Source: Selenomonadaceae bacterium (GTDB taxonomy: Bacteria > Bacillota > Negativicutes > Selenomonadales > Selenomonadaceae). From it: a DNA stretch of 13,400 nucleotides. Where the stretch lies: NCBI GenBank assembly GCA_017390245.1, contig JAFPCE010000205.1, positions 1 through 13,400 of the forward strand, read 5' to 3'. Below the pieces are notes generated by a model. It had not been told where the DNA came from, did not search any database, and saw only the letters and a program-made list of their open reading frames with translations. Numbering within the stretch: the stretch's first letter is position 1; the number at the start of each line of letters is the position of its first letter. Position numbers and translations under genes: made by a program. Below are positions 7,801-13,400 of this stretch, piece by piece.

Positions 7801-9214
7801 CTTTATACTGAGCCCCATTGGCCTGGACTGTACCCCAGACCCGCAAGCTGTTTACATCTCTGGCATTGCCATTAACAGTTACATCACCGCTGACACTGCC
7901 TGCTACTGGCACATTTATGCTGCCTGCCTCAGTCACTCTGGCTGCATCCACATTCTGCAAATGCAGGTTAGCAAAAACATCATAAGTATCAGCGCTGAAC
8001 CTTGCCTCACCAGAAATATGCCCTCCCAGGGCATCCACAGCAATATTTTCTGCTAAAACCATACTGTCAGCATAGAAAATATCTGCTTTAGCGCTGGTAA
8101 AAGCAACACCAGCCACCTGCCCCTGGGCAATGCTGGCACTGCCTCTCACCTCTGGATTGTTGGCAGGTCCTGTTACCTGAGCCTTAAAGGCAATAGCTCC
8201 CTTATATGGAATATCCTGAAAAATAGCACTGGGATCTAAGCCCTCTGACTCCACAGAAAGATTTAAAACCGGCATGCCGCCAGTAAGCATAATATCGCCA
8301 TGGGCACTGGCCTTCTGGCCATTAGCCTGGGCATTGATAAATGTCTTGATTTTCTTTTCATTAAACAGCACCAGGCCCTTAATATCCTCCAGCTTAGTAC
8401 CTAAGACCGTAACAGTGCCAGCCTCCAGAGTGCCTTCGCCAGAGTAAGCCAGCTCCTCACCATTTCTGGTGCCTGCCACCTGCAGCCTGGTAATCCGCCC
8501 GGCAATATTGCTGACAACATCACTGTCCAGCGACCCCTCTGGCAAAAGCCCTACATAATCTTCTAAGGCCACATTCTTCAAATCCAGGCTGAAGGTATCC
8601 TGGTCGCCCCCAAAGCTGGCAGAAACCTTTGCTTCTGCCCCCTTGCTCTCGCAAGTCCCCTTAAAGGAAATCTCTGGGTCATTGGCAAAATCCAGTGCAC
8701 CATTTACCTTTTCCAGCACAATATCCTGCTGCTGGTAATTGCTTCTTAAAACGCTGTCTGTAAACTTAATTTTCCCTGTAAATTTGCTCTCGCTAGGAGT
8801 ATCACTGACAAAATCCTGGTAATTCCAGCTGCCGTCTGGCCGCTGCAGGATGCTTACATCTGCCCCGTCTAGTTCTACCGTATCAATGCACTCAGAAGGT
8901 GCCTTAAAAAGCATGGAAAGGAGGCTAAAGCGAACCTTAGCCTCCTTAATGCTTGCCATTTTTTCATTGTTTTTATCATAAACCTCAGCTCCAGAAATCC
9001 CCACAGAATGCAGGGACAAAATCCGCACCTGTCCCAGCTCAATCCGCGCTTCCAGTGCCTCTGAGGCAATCTCTCCTGCCTGGCTGGCTGCCATCTCCAC
9101 AAACCCCAATGAAGACACAAAGGTAGCCAGACCTGCCGTCAGCAGGCTCAGCCCCATAATGATACCGCAAACCCATTTTAACAAACTATGCTTCATAGTA
9201 TAGTTCAGCTCCAT
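4856..9214 (-). CDS. tamB: TamB-family translocation/assembly and lipid-transfer protein
   Basis: Very large protein anchored in the inner membrane and expected to cross the periplasm as a hydrophobic-grooved beta structure; the family is implicated in phospholipid movement to the OM and in OM protein assembly. The 1452 residues have an N-terminal membrane segment (about 11-33). A long beta-rich region follows with recurring short motifs resembling NP-x-(I/V)-x-G (for example near 353, 555, 657 and 1066). The last part (about 1080-1452) resembles the TamB C-terminal domain (DUF490): PRTSGSIYVRRGYISY, a FPKMVLRAGTQI strand, EIIQLLTLRSD, and terminal strands ending in EARFSF. It is longer than E. 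coli TamB (about 1260). The ATG at 9214 has no ribosome binding site. ATG 9196 has GGAG 12 bases upstream and keeps the membrane segment, so it is a real alternative. No separate TamA is seen; BamA may be its partner. Confidence 0.93.
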   Translation of the reverse strand: MELNYTMKHSLLKWVCGIIMGLSLLTAGLATFVSSLGFVEMAASQAGEIASEALEARIELGQVRILSLHSVGISGAEVYDKNNEKMASIKEAKVRFSLLSMLFKAPSECIDTVELDGADVSILQRPDGSWNYQDFVSDTPSESKFTGKIKFTDSVLRSNYQQQDIVLEKVNGALDFANDPEISFKGTCESKGAEAKVSASFGGDQDTFSLDLKNVALEDYVGLLPEGSLDSDVVSNIAGRITRLQVAGTRNGEELAYSGEGTLEAGTVTVLGTKLEDIKGLVLFNEKKIKTFINAQANGQKASAHGDIMLTGGMPVLNLSVESEGLDPSAIFQDIPYKGAIAFKAQVTGPANNPEVRGSASIAQGQVAGVAFTSAKADIFYADSMVLAENIAVDALGGHISGEARFSADTYDVFANLHLQNVDAARVTEAGSINVPVAGSVSGDVTVNGNARDVNSLRVWGTVQANGAQYKGVALGAVEASFAKLGSAIDIDYVKLQMPNGGTLGLDGKYVMGDTMDISFYGSELDMSIVKEIMPQVDVTGFLDVNGTAKGPVDNPIIRAKYAAHSGSIMQQPFDRLHGSAGGSLRGIKINDTQMEYGEKTKWYINGVMGFFGDMPINMRVDTVAARMEDLIKPVAADQPITGNVDNVITITGTLKNPHIVGYIHFYQGSYKGVFITGMDGDYTMENKTIRLQDFHVFTPWVDMDLNGTIDPQENLDMYAKVHEVNLERYNNTLPVALSGQGRFDGKLTGTISQPVFNGNLEASEFGINGQVFEQAKGDITYRDKRLYAENFVLQQKEGNYLFNGVLNLNNDVIHGKLAVEQGDIHSLVVMAGLKDNRVNGVINGSIVLNGTIDKPEAVVNAYITNGKLDSYSLDNVVLNGSFADRKIQLQELSGNEGDSGYFEVKGTADLDGAVAGAVHLRNIDVGAVTGAAGIQLPVTGQLSSDFEVSGTTAEPKADIPITVYGIGVSGAQADVLAGMLHLADNKVEIEQLEARKELNQRTYKLEAEGTVPLAAFTDDTVTEDNQFDVDISLEDAELSLLPAVTKYVDWALGETGGHVHIKGTAKRPYINGSIDIQNGAVKFKDLLNPITDMNVRLMFIDNTMTVEQLQGKMGSGDFNGAGFVHLDGLKPDNYNFDLNLNELGIDCSFFRGPLTASVNVQSMIREDRHTGETQIIPKLSGRLFLENDIISLPTLPESSGDMPLIALDYSVELGKHVKFISSQLGNLDLAGSAYFGGDTLMPRTSGSIYVRRGYISYLKTSFRVMEGAAQFGLPETLFPKMVLRAGTQINKTKVFLALDGPINQMKFRLMSTPKMSEAEIIQLLTLRSDYFNQKDDGSKITSMLNIGLQMTILGEVEAAMRNVLNLDMFSIERDTVENNNEKIGDKTSHEVYNVKMGKNITDKLMLRFNKSVSEDDYKYGFTYELSDKINLTYMRDQDNDTITGVEARFSF

Positions 9215-9224
9215 TTATACAACC

Positions 9225-9245
9225 GTAAAAAGTAAAAAGTAAAAA
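9225..9245. repeat. Three tandem copies of GTAAAAA in the tamB leader
   Basis: Three perfect 7-base units lie head to tail at 9225-9231, 9232-9238 and 9239-9245, between the predicted transcription start and the tamB start codon. A change in copy number would alter leader length only. With three copies this may be ordinary low-complexity sequence. Confidence 0.6.
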
Positions 9246-9253
9246 CGTGAAAA

Positions 9254-9274
9254 AACTACAAAAATACAAACTAA
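9254..9274 (-). repeat. Shared promoter block B, copy 1 (tamB leader)
   Basis: The minus strand reads TTAGTTTGT, six other bases, then GTAGTT, immediately downstream of the tamB -10 element. The same 9+6 bases with identical spacing occur at 85-105, where the six central bases are the -10 element itself. All 15 defined positions match. A common binding site or common promoter ancestry is an inference. Confidence 0.55.
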
Positions 9275-9303
9275 ATTATAGCATAATCCATCCTGTTAAA
9301 GCA
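9275..9303 (-). promoter_or_regulatory. Predicted sigma-70-type promoter for tamB
   Basis: The minus strand has a perfect -10 element TATAAT (9275-9280) preceded by TGC, giving an extended -10 (TGNTATAAT). At 17 bases upstream the hexamer TGCTTT (9298-9303) is a poor -35, which an extended -10 can compensate for. Transcription would start near 9268, leaving a leader of about 55-70 bases before tamB. The -35 area is part of an 11-base sequence, TGCTTTAACAG (9293-9303), that recurs at the left-edge promoter. The position directly after the tolC terminator supports the call. Confidence 0.7.
9293..9303 (-). repeat. Shared promoter block A, copy at tamB
   Basis: TGCTTTAACAG on the minus strand, covering the -35 area of the tamB promoter. 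An exact copy is at 75-85. Unlike that copy it has no inverted partner nearby. Confidence 0.5.
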
Positions 9304-9325
9304 TGAAAATCACATTAAAACCAGC

Positions 9326-9354
9326 AAAAAAGGCCTCCTGCTGGAGACCTTTTT
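9326..9354 (-). terminator. Intrinsic terminator after tolC
   Basis: Minus-strand RNA would form a 12-base-pair stem with one G-U pair (9343-9354 with 9327-9338) and a 4-base loop (9339-9342). The last A-U pairs of the stem merge with a run of six U. It lies about 25 bases after the tolC stop and ahead of the tamB promoter, so it should separate the mlaEFD-tolC unit from the tamB unit. The A-rich opposite arm means it could act weakly in the other direction, but no plus-strand gene needs it. Confidence 0.9.
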
Positions 9355-9379
9355 CTATGCTTATATAAATTTACAGCTT

Positions 9380-10714
9380 TTATTTATTCTGCAGGGTATT
9401 AACATCAAAATCAACCATGATGCCCATAGCCTTATCCAGAGTTGCCCTACTGGTATTATAACCATAAAGAGCCAGGAAGTAGTTGTTCTGGGCATTGGTG
9501 AGCTTTTCCTGTGCATCCATTACATCCAGGTTAGTACCAACACCAGCTGCGTAGCGTACCTGGGCAATCTTATAATCTTCCTGTACCTTTTCTACAGCAA
9601 CCTTGTTGGTGGCAATACTCTTCTCAGAGGACTTCATGTTCAGGTAAGCCTTGCGCACCTCCACATCACCAGTTAAACGGGTCTGGTCAGCATTAGCCTT
9701 GGCCTTCTCTACAGCAGCCTCAGCCTGCTTCACCTTAGCCTGGGTTATCTGGTTATCCCATACACTCCACTTAACACCAAGGGCTGCTGTCCAGTTGTTG
9801 CCGCTGGCATAACCGTAATCCTGTTCCTCAGCAGCAAAGAGATGGCCACCTGTCCAGTTTTTGGAAACGCTGGCACCAACAGTTGGCATGGTGCCAGCCT
9901 TGGCAACATTTACCTCTTCCTCAGCCATCTTCACCTGATAATCAGCAATCAGTATATCCGGGCGGTTCTGCAAAGCATACTGGGTGCACTGCTCTATTGG
10001 AATCTCGTAAGGAATATACTCTAAGCTGTCGCTTAATACCAGCTCCTCCTCAGTGGAAATGCCCATAACATTAGCCAGATCTGCCAAAGCAGTATCGTAG
10101 TTATTCTCAGCAGAAATCAAATTAAACTCTGCATTAGACAGCTGTACCTGAGAACCCAGCACATCGGACTTAGCAACAGTACCAACGGTAAACTGTGCAT
10201 TAACATTCTTTAAATGCTCCTCTAAGGTATTTACAGAATCCTGGGCAACCTTAATCTGGTTCTTAGCCTTTAAAGCCTGGTAGTAAGCAGAAGAGGTCTG
10301 GGCCTTAATAGCCTGCTTAGAAGCCTCTACCCCCAGCTCAGCAGCAGTCATGCCCAGCTCTGCTGCCTTGATGCTTGCTTCCAGCTTGCCGCCAGTGTAA
10401 ATTGGCATATTCAGGCTCACATTGGTTTCAAACTGATTCTTATGTCCAGCCATAGCGTAATAACCGCCTAAGCGGGCAACGTTGCTGCTAAAGGATACAG
10501 AAGGACCACCATTGCGGCGTGCTTCCTTGCGGGCCCACTTAGCCTTCTCAAAATCAGCCTCATAGCCCTTAATGGACAGGTTGTTTTCCAAAGCAATCTG
10601 GATGCTGTCCTGCAAGGTAATATCACGGGCCTCAGCAGAAGAGCCCATTACAGACAAAGCCATAAAACCACTTAAAACCAGAGTGGTCATTTTCTTCATA
10701 GATACAGTCTTCAA
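9380..10714 (-). CDS. tolC: TolC-family outer membrane efflux protein
   Basis: OM channel subunit with a periplasmic alpha-helical barrel, normally docking to inner-membrane pumps or type I exporters. The 444 residues start with a signal peptide (basic MKTVSMKK, hydrophobic core, likely cleavage after AEA near residue 29). Two OEP repeats follow, opened by LQDSIQIALENN (about 34) and by CTQYALQNRPDI (about 244), each followed by long Ala/Lys/Glu-rich helices such as VKQAEAAVEKAKANAD. Length is usual for the family. The start is TTG at 10712-10714: a full AAGGAGG lies 7 bases upstream, whereas the first ATG (codon 6) would be 22 bases away. The gene sits about 50 bases after mlaD and ends before a strong terminator. 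No periplasmic adaptor or pump gene is adjacent, so its partner is unknown. The gene symbol is by family. Confidence 0.93.
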   Translation of the reverse strand: MKTVSMKKMTTLVLSGFMALSVMGSSAEARDITLQDSIQIALENNLSIKGYEADFEKAKWARKEARRNGGPSVSFSSNVARLGGYYAMAGHKNQFETNVSLNMPIYTGGKLEASIKAAELGMTAAELGVEASKQAIKAQTSSAYYQALKAKNQIKVAQDSVNTLEEHLKNVNAQFTVGTVAKSDVLGSQVQLSNAEFNLISAENNYDTALADLANVMGISTEEELVLSDSLEYIPYEIPIEQCTQYALQNRPDILIADYQVKMAEEEVNVAKAGTMPTVGASVSKNWTGGHLFAAEEQDYGYASGNNWTAALGVKWSVWDNQITQAKVKQAEAAVEKAKANADQTRLTGDVEVRKAYLNMKSSEKSIATNKVAVEKVQEDYKIAQVRYAAGVGTNLDVMDAQEKLTNAQNNYFLALYGYNTSRATLDKAMGIMVDFDVNTLQNK

Positions 10715-10721
10715 AAGAATT

Positions 10722-10728
10722 CCTCCTT
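10722..10728 (-). promoter_or_regulatory. tolC ribosome binding site that fixes a TTG start
   Basis: Read on the minus strand this is AAGGAGG, a complete Shine-Dalgarno sequence, 7 bases before the TTG at 10712-10714. It is the reason for choosing the rare TTG codon over the in-frame ATG 15 bases downstream. Confidence 0.85.
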
Positions 10729-10764
10729 ATAATCATTCACAAAGGTGATAACTTGCTAAATTTA

Positions 10765-12045
10765 TCAGAAGCTGCGGCGCAAGCCCACATAGGCTGCCCT
10801 GTCAGCACTCCTGTTAATATCATTAACCTGGGTAAAAAGATACGTATTTGGTGCAATTTCATACTGCAGCCTGGATCTTAACCTGAAGGAATTAGGGTCG
10901 TAGGCATCAACAGAAAATTTCAATTTGTCGCCGCCAAACACATCCACTCCCACGCCAGCCTTGCTGTCAAAGATACCTGCTCTGCCGCCAAAGCTGCCAG
11001 AGCGCATGCCGCCCTGCAGGTCAATGTGGTTTTCCTCACCAATATCATTGATACCAAACCTTAAGGAACTGTTAGCAGATGGCATAACCGATAAATCCAT
11101 ATTGGTCTGCCATTTACTCATTTTACCACTATACATGGTCTCAAGGCCACCGCCAAATTTAATATTGGAAACAGTGCCCATCATCTTGTCTGCCCGCTGG
11201 CTGATGCCCCGGACATTATGCAAGGTCGCCTTCAGATCCTCAGCCACCTGAGGGTCTGTAACTACCCCCTCCAAGGAAGATGCCATGTGGTCAATGCGCT
11301 TGCTGGTAGCAGAGAGATTAGCAATAGCTTCCTTCAGATTATTGCCTGTCTGGCCATCACCGTTAAAGGTCTTTACCAGCATCTCCACATTGTCAGCAGC
11401 CCGCATTAAGCTGCCAGTCATGACATTTAAGTGCCTTGCCATCTGGCGTATATCATCCTGGTTGGTCACTGCCATATTAGCCAGGGTTGCACTTAATACA
11501 TCGATATTTGCTGTAATATTCCTCATATTCAGGGAAATATCTTTTAAGGCAGCCTGGGTTTCCTGATTGCCTAAAACAGCATTCATGGAATCTAAGAGGC
11601 TCTGCACCTTCACCACTGCCGTATTTAAATTATTCATCATGCTGCTCATGCCAGCCTCTGGTGTACCTGCCACCAGCTCCTCCGGCTGTAAGCAGTCACT
11701 CATATCAGCATCAGCCTGTGGCTGGATGTTAACGAATTTAGCACCCATAACGCCATCAGATGTAATAGTAAAAACAGATGCCCGGGGAATTTTCGCCCCG
11801 CCATTTATTTTCAAATCTGCCATAATCTCAGCGCCAGATGGCTCTACGCTTTCTACTGAACCTATCTTAACGCCGGCATAACACACGTCATTGCCAGCAG
11901 TCAGGCCTATGGCCTCTGGAAAAGTTACATGGAGACGGTAGCTTTCCTCTCCACCGATTTTTAAATCACTCAGGCCCGCAAACATAGCTATCATCAGGAT
12001 TAGTCCCAACAAAGTAAACGCGCCAACCTTAACCTCTGTGGTCAT
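10765..12045 (-). CDS. mlaD: MlaD-like MCE protein with long helical region and C-terminal beta-barrel
   Basis: Substrate-binding component of the Mla system, anchored in the inner membrane. The 426 residues show an N-terminal membrane anchor (about 8-26), one MCE domain (about 33-112), and a long helix-rich stretch (about 130-292) with heptad-like hydrophobics such as MMNNLNTAVVKVQSLLDSM. From about 295 to 426 there are alternating, glycine-rich amphipathic strands ending in YVGLRRSF, with the terminal phenylalanine typical of OM beta-barrels. E. coli MlaD is only about 180 residues and lacks the last two parts. In Veillonella parvula an MlaD of this architecture was described as a bridge spanning both membranes, and the layout here fits that. 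The start overlaps the mlaF stop (ATGA), with AAAGGAG (12054-12060) 8 bases upstream. tolC follows after about 50 bases. Confidence 0.93.
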   Translation of the reverse strand: MTTEVKVGAFTLLGLILMIAMFAGLSDLKIGGEESYRLHVTFPEAIGLTAGNDVCYAGVKIGSVESVEPSGAEIMADLKINGGAKIPRASVFTITSDGVMGAKFVNIQPQADADMSDCLQPEELVAGTPEAGMSSMMNNLNTAVVKVQSLLDSMNAVLGNQETQAALKDISLNMRNITANIDVLSATLANMAVTNQDDIRQMARHLNVMTGSLMRAADNVEMLVKTFNGDGQTGNNLKEAIANLSATSKRIDHMASSLEGVVTDPQVAEDLKATLHNVRGISQRADKMMGTVSNIKFGGGLETMYSGKMSKWQTNMDLSVMPSANSSLRFGINDIGEENHIDLQGGMRSGSFGGRAGIFDSKAGVGVDVFGGDKLKFSVDAYDPNSFRLRSRLQYEIAPNTYLFTQVNDINRSADRAAYVGLRRSF

Positions 12046-12788
12046 TTACCGGACTCCTTTCCCACATATAATCCCCGCAGGAACGCCTTTATCCGGGGAT
12101 CCTCCAGCCTGCAGAAATTCTCCACAGTATCCACTGCCAGAAGCTCACCCTCGTACACCATGGCTATTCTGTCTGCGATATTGCAGGCACTAGCCATATC
12201 ATGGGTAACCACAATAGAAGTAGCCTTCATGCGTTCCTTCGTTGCAATAATCAAATCATCAATCTTGGCTGTCATAACAGGATCAAGACCAGAGCTAGGC
12301 TCATCATAAAAAATAATCTTCGGATCAAAGGCAATAGCCCTGGCCAGGCTGACACGTTTTTTCATGCCACCTGACAGCTCCCCCGGCATGGCATTTTCCA
12401 TACCAGGCAGCCCCACCTGCTCCAGCTTCTCTGCCACAATACTGGCAATCTTATCCTTAGAATAATCTGTATGCTCCCGCAAGCCGAAAGCCACATTATC
12501 CCCTACAGTCATGGAATCAAACAAGGCAGAGTACTGAAACACCATGCCCATATTCATCCGCAGCTGGTCCAGCTCATTATCCTTCATCTGGGAGGTTTCC
12601 TGTCCCATTATCCATATTTCACCGCTAGTGGGACGGTCTAGGCCGATAATCAGCCTCAGCAAGGTACTCTTGCCAGAACCAGACCCGCCAATGATGGCCA
12701 GGGTCTCCCCCTCCTTCACCTGCAGGTTAATATGCTTTAACACCTGACGCTCACCAAAGCTTTTGCATAAGTCCTTTATTTCAATCAT
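12042..12788 (-). CDS. mlaF: MlaF, ATPase subunit of the Mla phospholipid ABC transporter
   Basis: Cytoplasmic ATP-binding subunit that powers MlaE. All ABC motifs are present in the 248-residue protein: Walker A GGSGSGKST (about 34-42), Q-loop glutamine in VFQYSALF (about 85), signature LSGGM (138-142), Walker B FYDEP with D162 and E163, and the switch histidine in VVTHD (about 196). SGGMKKRVSLARA and DEPSSGLDPV are typical of the MlaF/MkL subfamily. A GTG six bases upstream (12794) would add two residues, but the AAGGG ribosome-binding sequence is only about 3 bases from it and about 9 bases from the ATG at 12788, so the ATG is preferred. The TGA stop overlaps the mlaD start in an ATGA arrangement, indicating translational coupling. 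No MlaB (STAS) gene follows. Confidence 0.96.
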   Translation of the reverse strand: MIEIKDLCKSFGERQVLKHINLQVKEGETLAIIGGSGSGKSTLLRLIIGLDRPTSGEIWIMGQETSQMKDNELDQLRMNMGMVFQYSALFDSMTVGDNVAFGLREHTDYSKDKIASIVAEKLEQVGLPGMENAMPGELSGGMKKRVSLARAIAFDPKIIFYDEPSSGLDPVMTAKIDDLIIATKERMKATSIVVTHDMASACNIADRIAMVYEGELLAVDTVENFCRLEDPRIKAFLRGLYVGKESGK

Positions 12789-12800
12789 ATACACTCACCC

Positions 12801-13400
12801 TTAGTAAAGCATCCAGGAAAGGATAACATTTAACAAAAATATAACTATAATGGCACTAACTACAGAGCGGGTAGTAGCCTTGCCCACGCCCTCAGCACCA
12901 GCCGGTGCCCTCATGCCATAATAACAGCCTAAAGTAGCAATCACTACCCCAAAAACCGCCGCCTTAATCAGGCCGCCATATAAATCGGCGCTGTCAGCAT
13001 AACGGTCAATAGAAGAAAAATAGGTATAGCTGCTGATGCCAAAGTACTCCAGAGCCACAATCCAGCCCCCCAGCACACCAATGATATTGCCATAAACAGT
13101 CAGTATTGGCACCATCACCATGCAGGCCAGCATACGCGGTACCACCAGGTACCCCAGAGGATTAGTAGCCATAACCCGCAAAGCATCAATCTGCTCTGTC
13201 ACCTTCATAGTACTGATTTCCGCCGTCATAGCAGAACCAACACGGCCTGCAGTAACAACCCCCACCAGCACAGGACCCAGCTCACGGCCAATAGCAATAG
13301 TAACCACGCCGCCAACCGTAGACTCAGCACCAAACTTAATCAGCTCTCCTGCCATCTGCAGCGTCATAACCATGCCTGTAAACAGCAAAGTCAGAGACAC
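12801..13400 (-). CDS. mlaE: MlaE-family ABC transporter permease, 3' part (start lies beyond the right edge)
   Basis: Inner-membrane permease of the Mla phospholipid transport system, working with the ATPase MlaF and the substrate-binding MlaD. The 199 visible residues contain the MlaE family core: a hydrophobic FTGMVMTLQ segment, then ELGPVL, AGRVGSAM, the EISTMKVTEQIDAL stretch and YLVVPRMLA, followed by further membrane segments to a C-terminus at LSWMLY. MlaE proteins are usually about 250-260 residues, so roughly 55 N-terminal residues are outside the window. The first visible codon, GTG at 13398-13400, is almost certainly an internal valine because it falls inside the conserved region. 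The TAA stop at 12801-12803 is 12 bases from the preferred mlaF start, so the two genes are surely co-transcribed. The identification is secure; only the missing 5' end limits it. Confidence 0.95.
   Translation of the reverse strand: MSLTLLFTGMVMTLQMAGELIKFGAESTVGGVVTIAIGRELGPVLVGVVTAGRVGSAMTAEISTMKVTEQIDALRVMATNPLGYLVVPRMLACMVMVPILTVYGNIIGVLGGWIVALEYFGISSYTYFSSIDRYADSADLYGGLIKAAVFGVVIATLGCYYGMRAPAGAEGVGKATTRSVVSAIIVIFLLNVILSWMLY

Noticed and set aside
9225..9245. GTAAAAA tandem repeats as a phase-variation switch for tamB
   Set aside because: Only three copies, located in the leader and not between the -35 and -10 elements or in the coding region; kept as a simple repeat.
10925..11881. Chain of plus-strand open frames opposite mlaD
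   Set aside because: They shadow the mlaD codon pattern, overlap one another, and none has a ribosome binding site or a recognisable product.
1..13400. Mobile elements, CRISPR arrays, tRNA or rRNA genes
   Set aside because: No transposase, regularly spaced repeats, cloverleaf or rRNA-like sequence was seen; genes occupy nearly the whole window and share one strand and similar base usage.

Overview
This window looks like part of the outer-membrane (OM) biogenesis cluster of a diderm Firmicute, most likely class Negativicutes. Support comes from OM genes lying next to each other (mlaEFD, tolC, tamB, bamA) and from short, three-POTRA BamA architecture. An MlaD that carries its own C-terminal beta-barrel, as described for Veillonella parvula, points the same way, as do strong AGGAGG-type ribosome binding sites. 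I cannot name a genus from the sequence alone.

Every convincing gene is on the minus strand, so transcription runs from right to left. From right to left the window holds: mlaE (3' part only, cut by the right edge), mlaF, mlaD and tolC, tightly spaced and probably one transcript. That transcript ends at a clear intrinsic terminator (9326-9354). A good promoter (TATAAT at 9275-9280) then starts a second unit: tamB, a sigma-70-family factor, a small single-pass membrane protein of unknown function, bamA, and an unrecognised secreted protein with an apparent C-terminal beta-barrel. A third promoter (TTGATG-17-TATAAT, 91-119) points out of the left edge, toward a gene whose ribosome binding site is at 12-18.

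Together the genes cover movement of lipid and protein between the two membranes. MlaE and MlaF form the inner-membrane ABC core and MlaD likely bridges the periplasm to the OM. TolC is an OM export channel. TamB is a periplasm-spanning lipid-transfer or assembly protein and BamA inserts beta-barrels. The sigma factor and small membrane protein between tamB and bamA are the least explained part and may be a regulatory pair for envelope genes.

The main non-coding observation is that two promoter regions 9 kb apart (tamB and the left-edge promoter) share two sequence blocks: TGCTTTAACAG, and TTAGTTTGT-N6-GTAGTT. In the left-edge promoter the first block forms half of an inverted repeat at the predicted transcription start. 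Nothing mobile, no CRISPR array and no tRNA or rRNA was seen.
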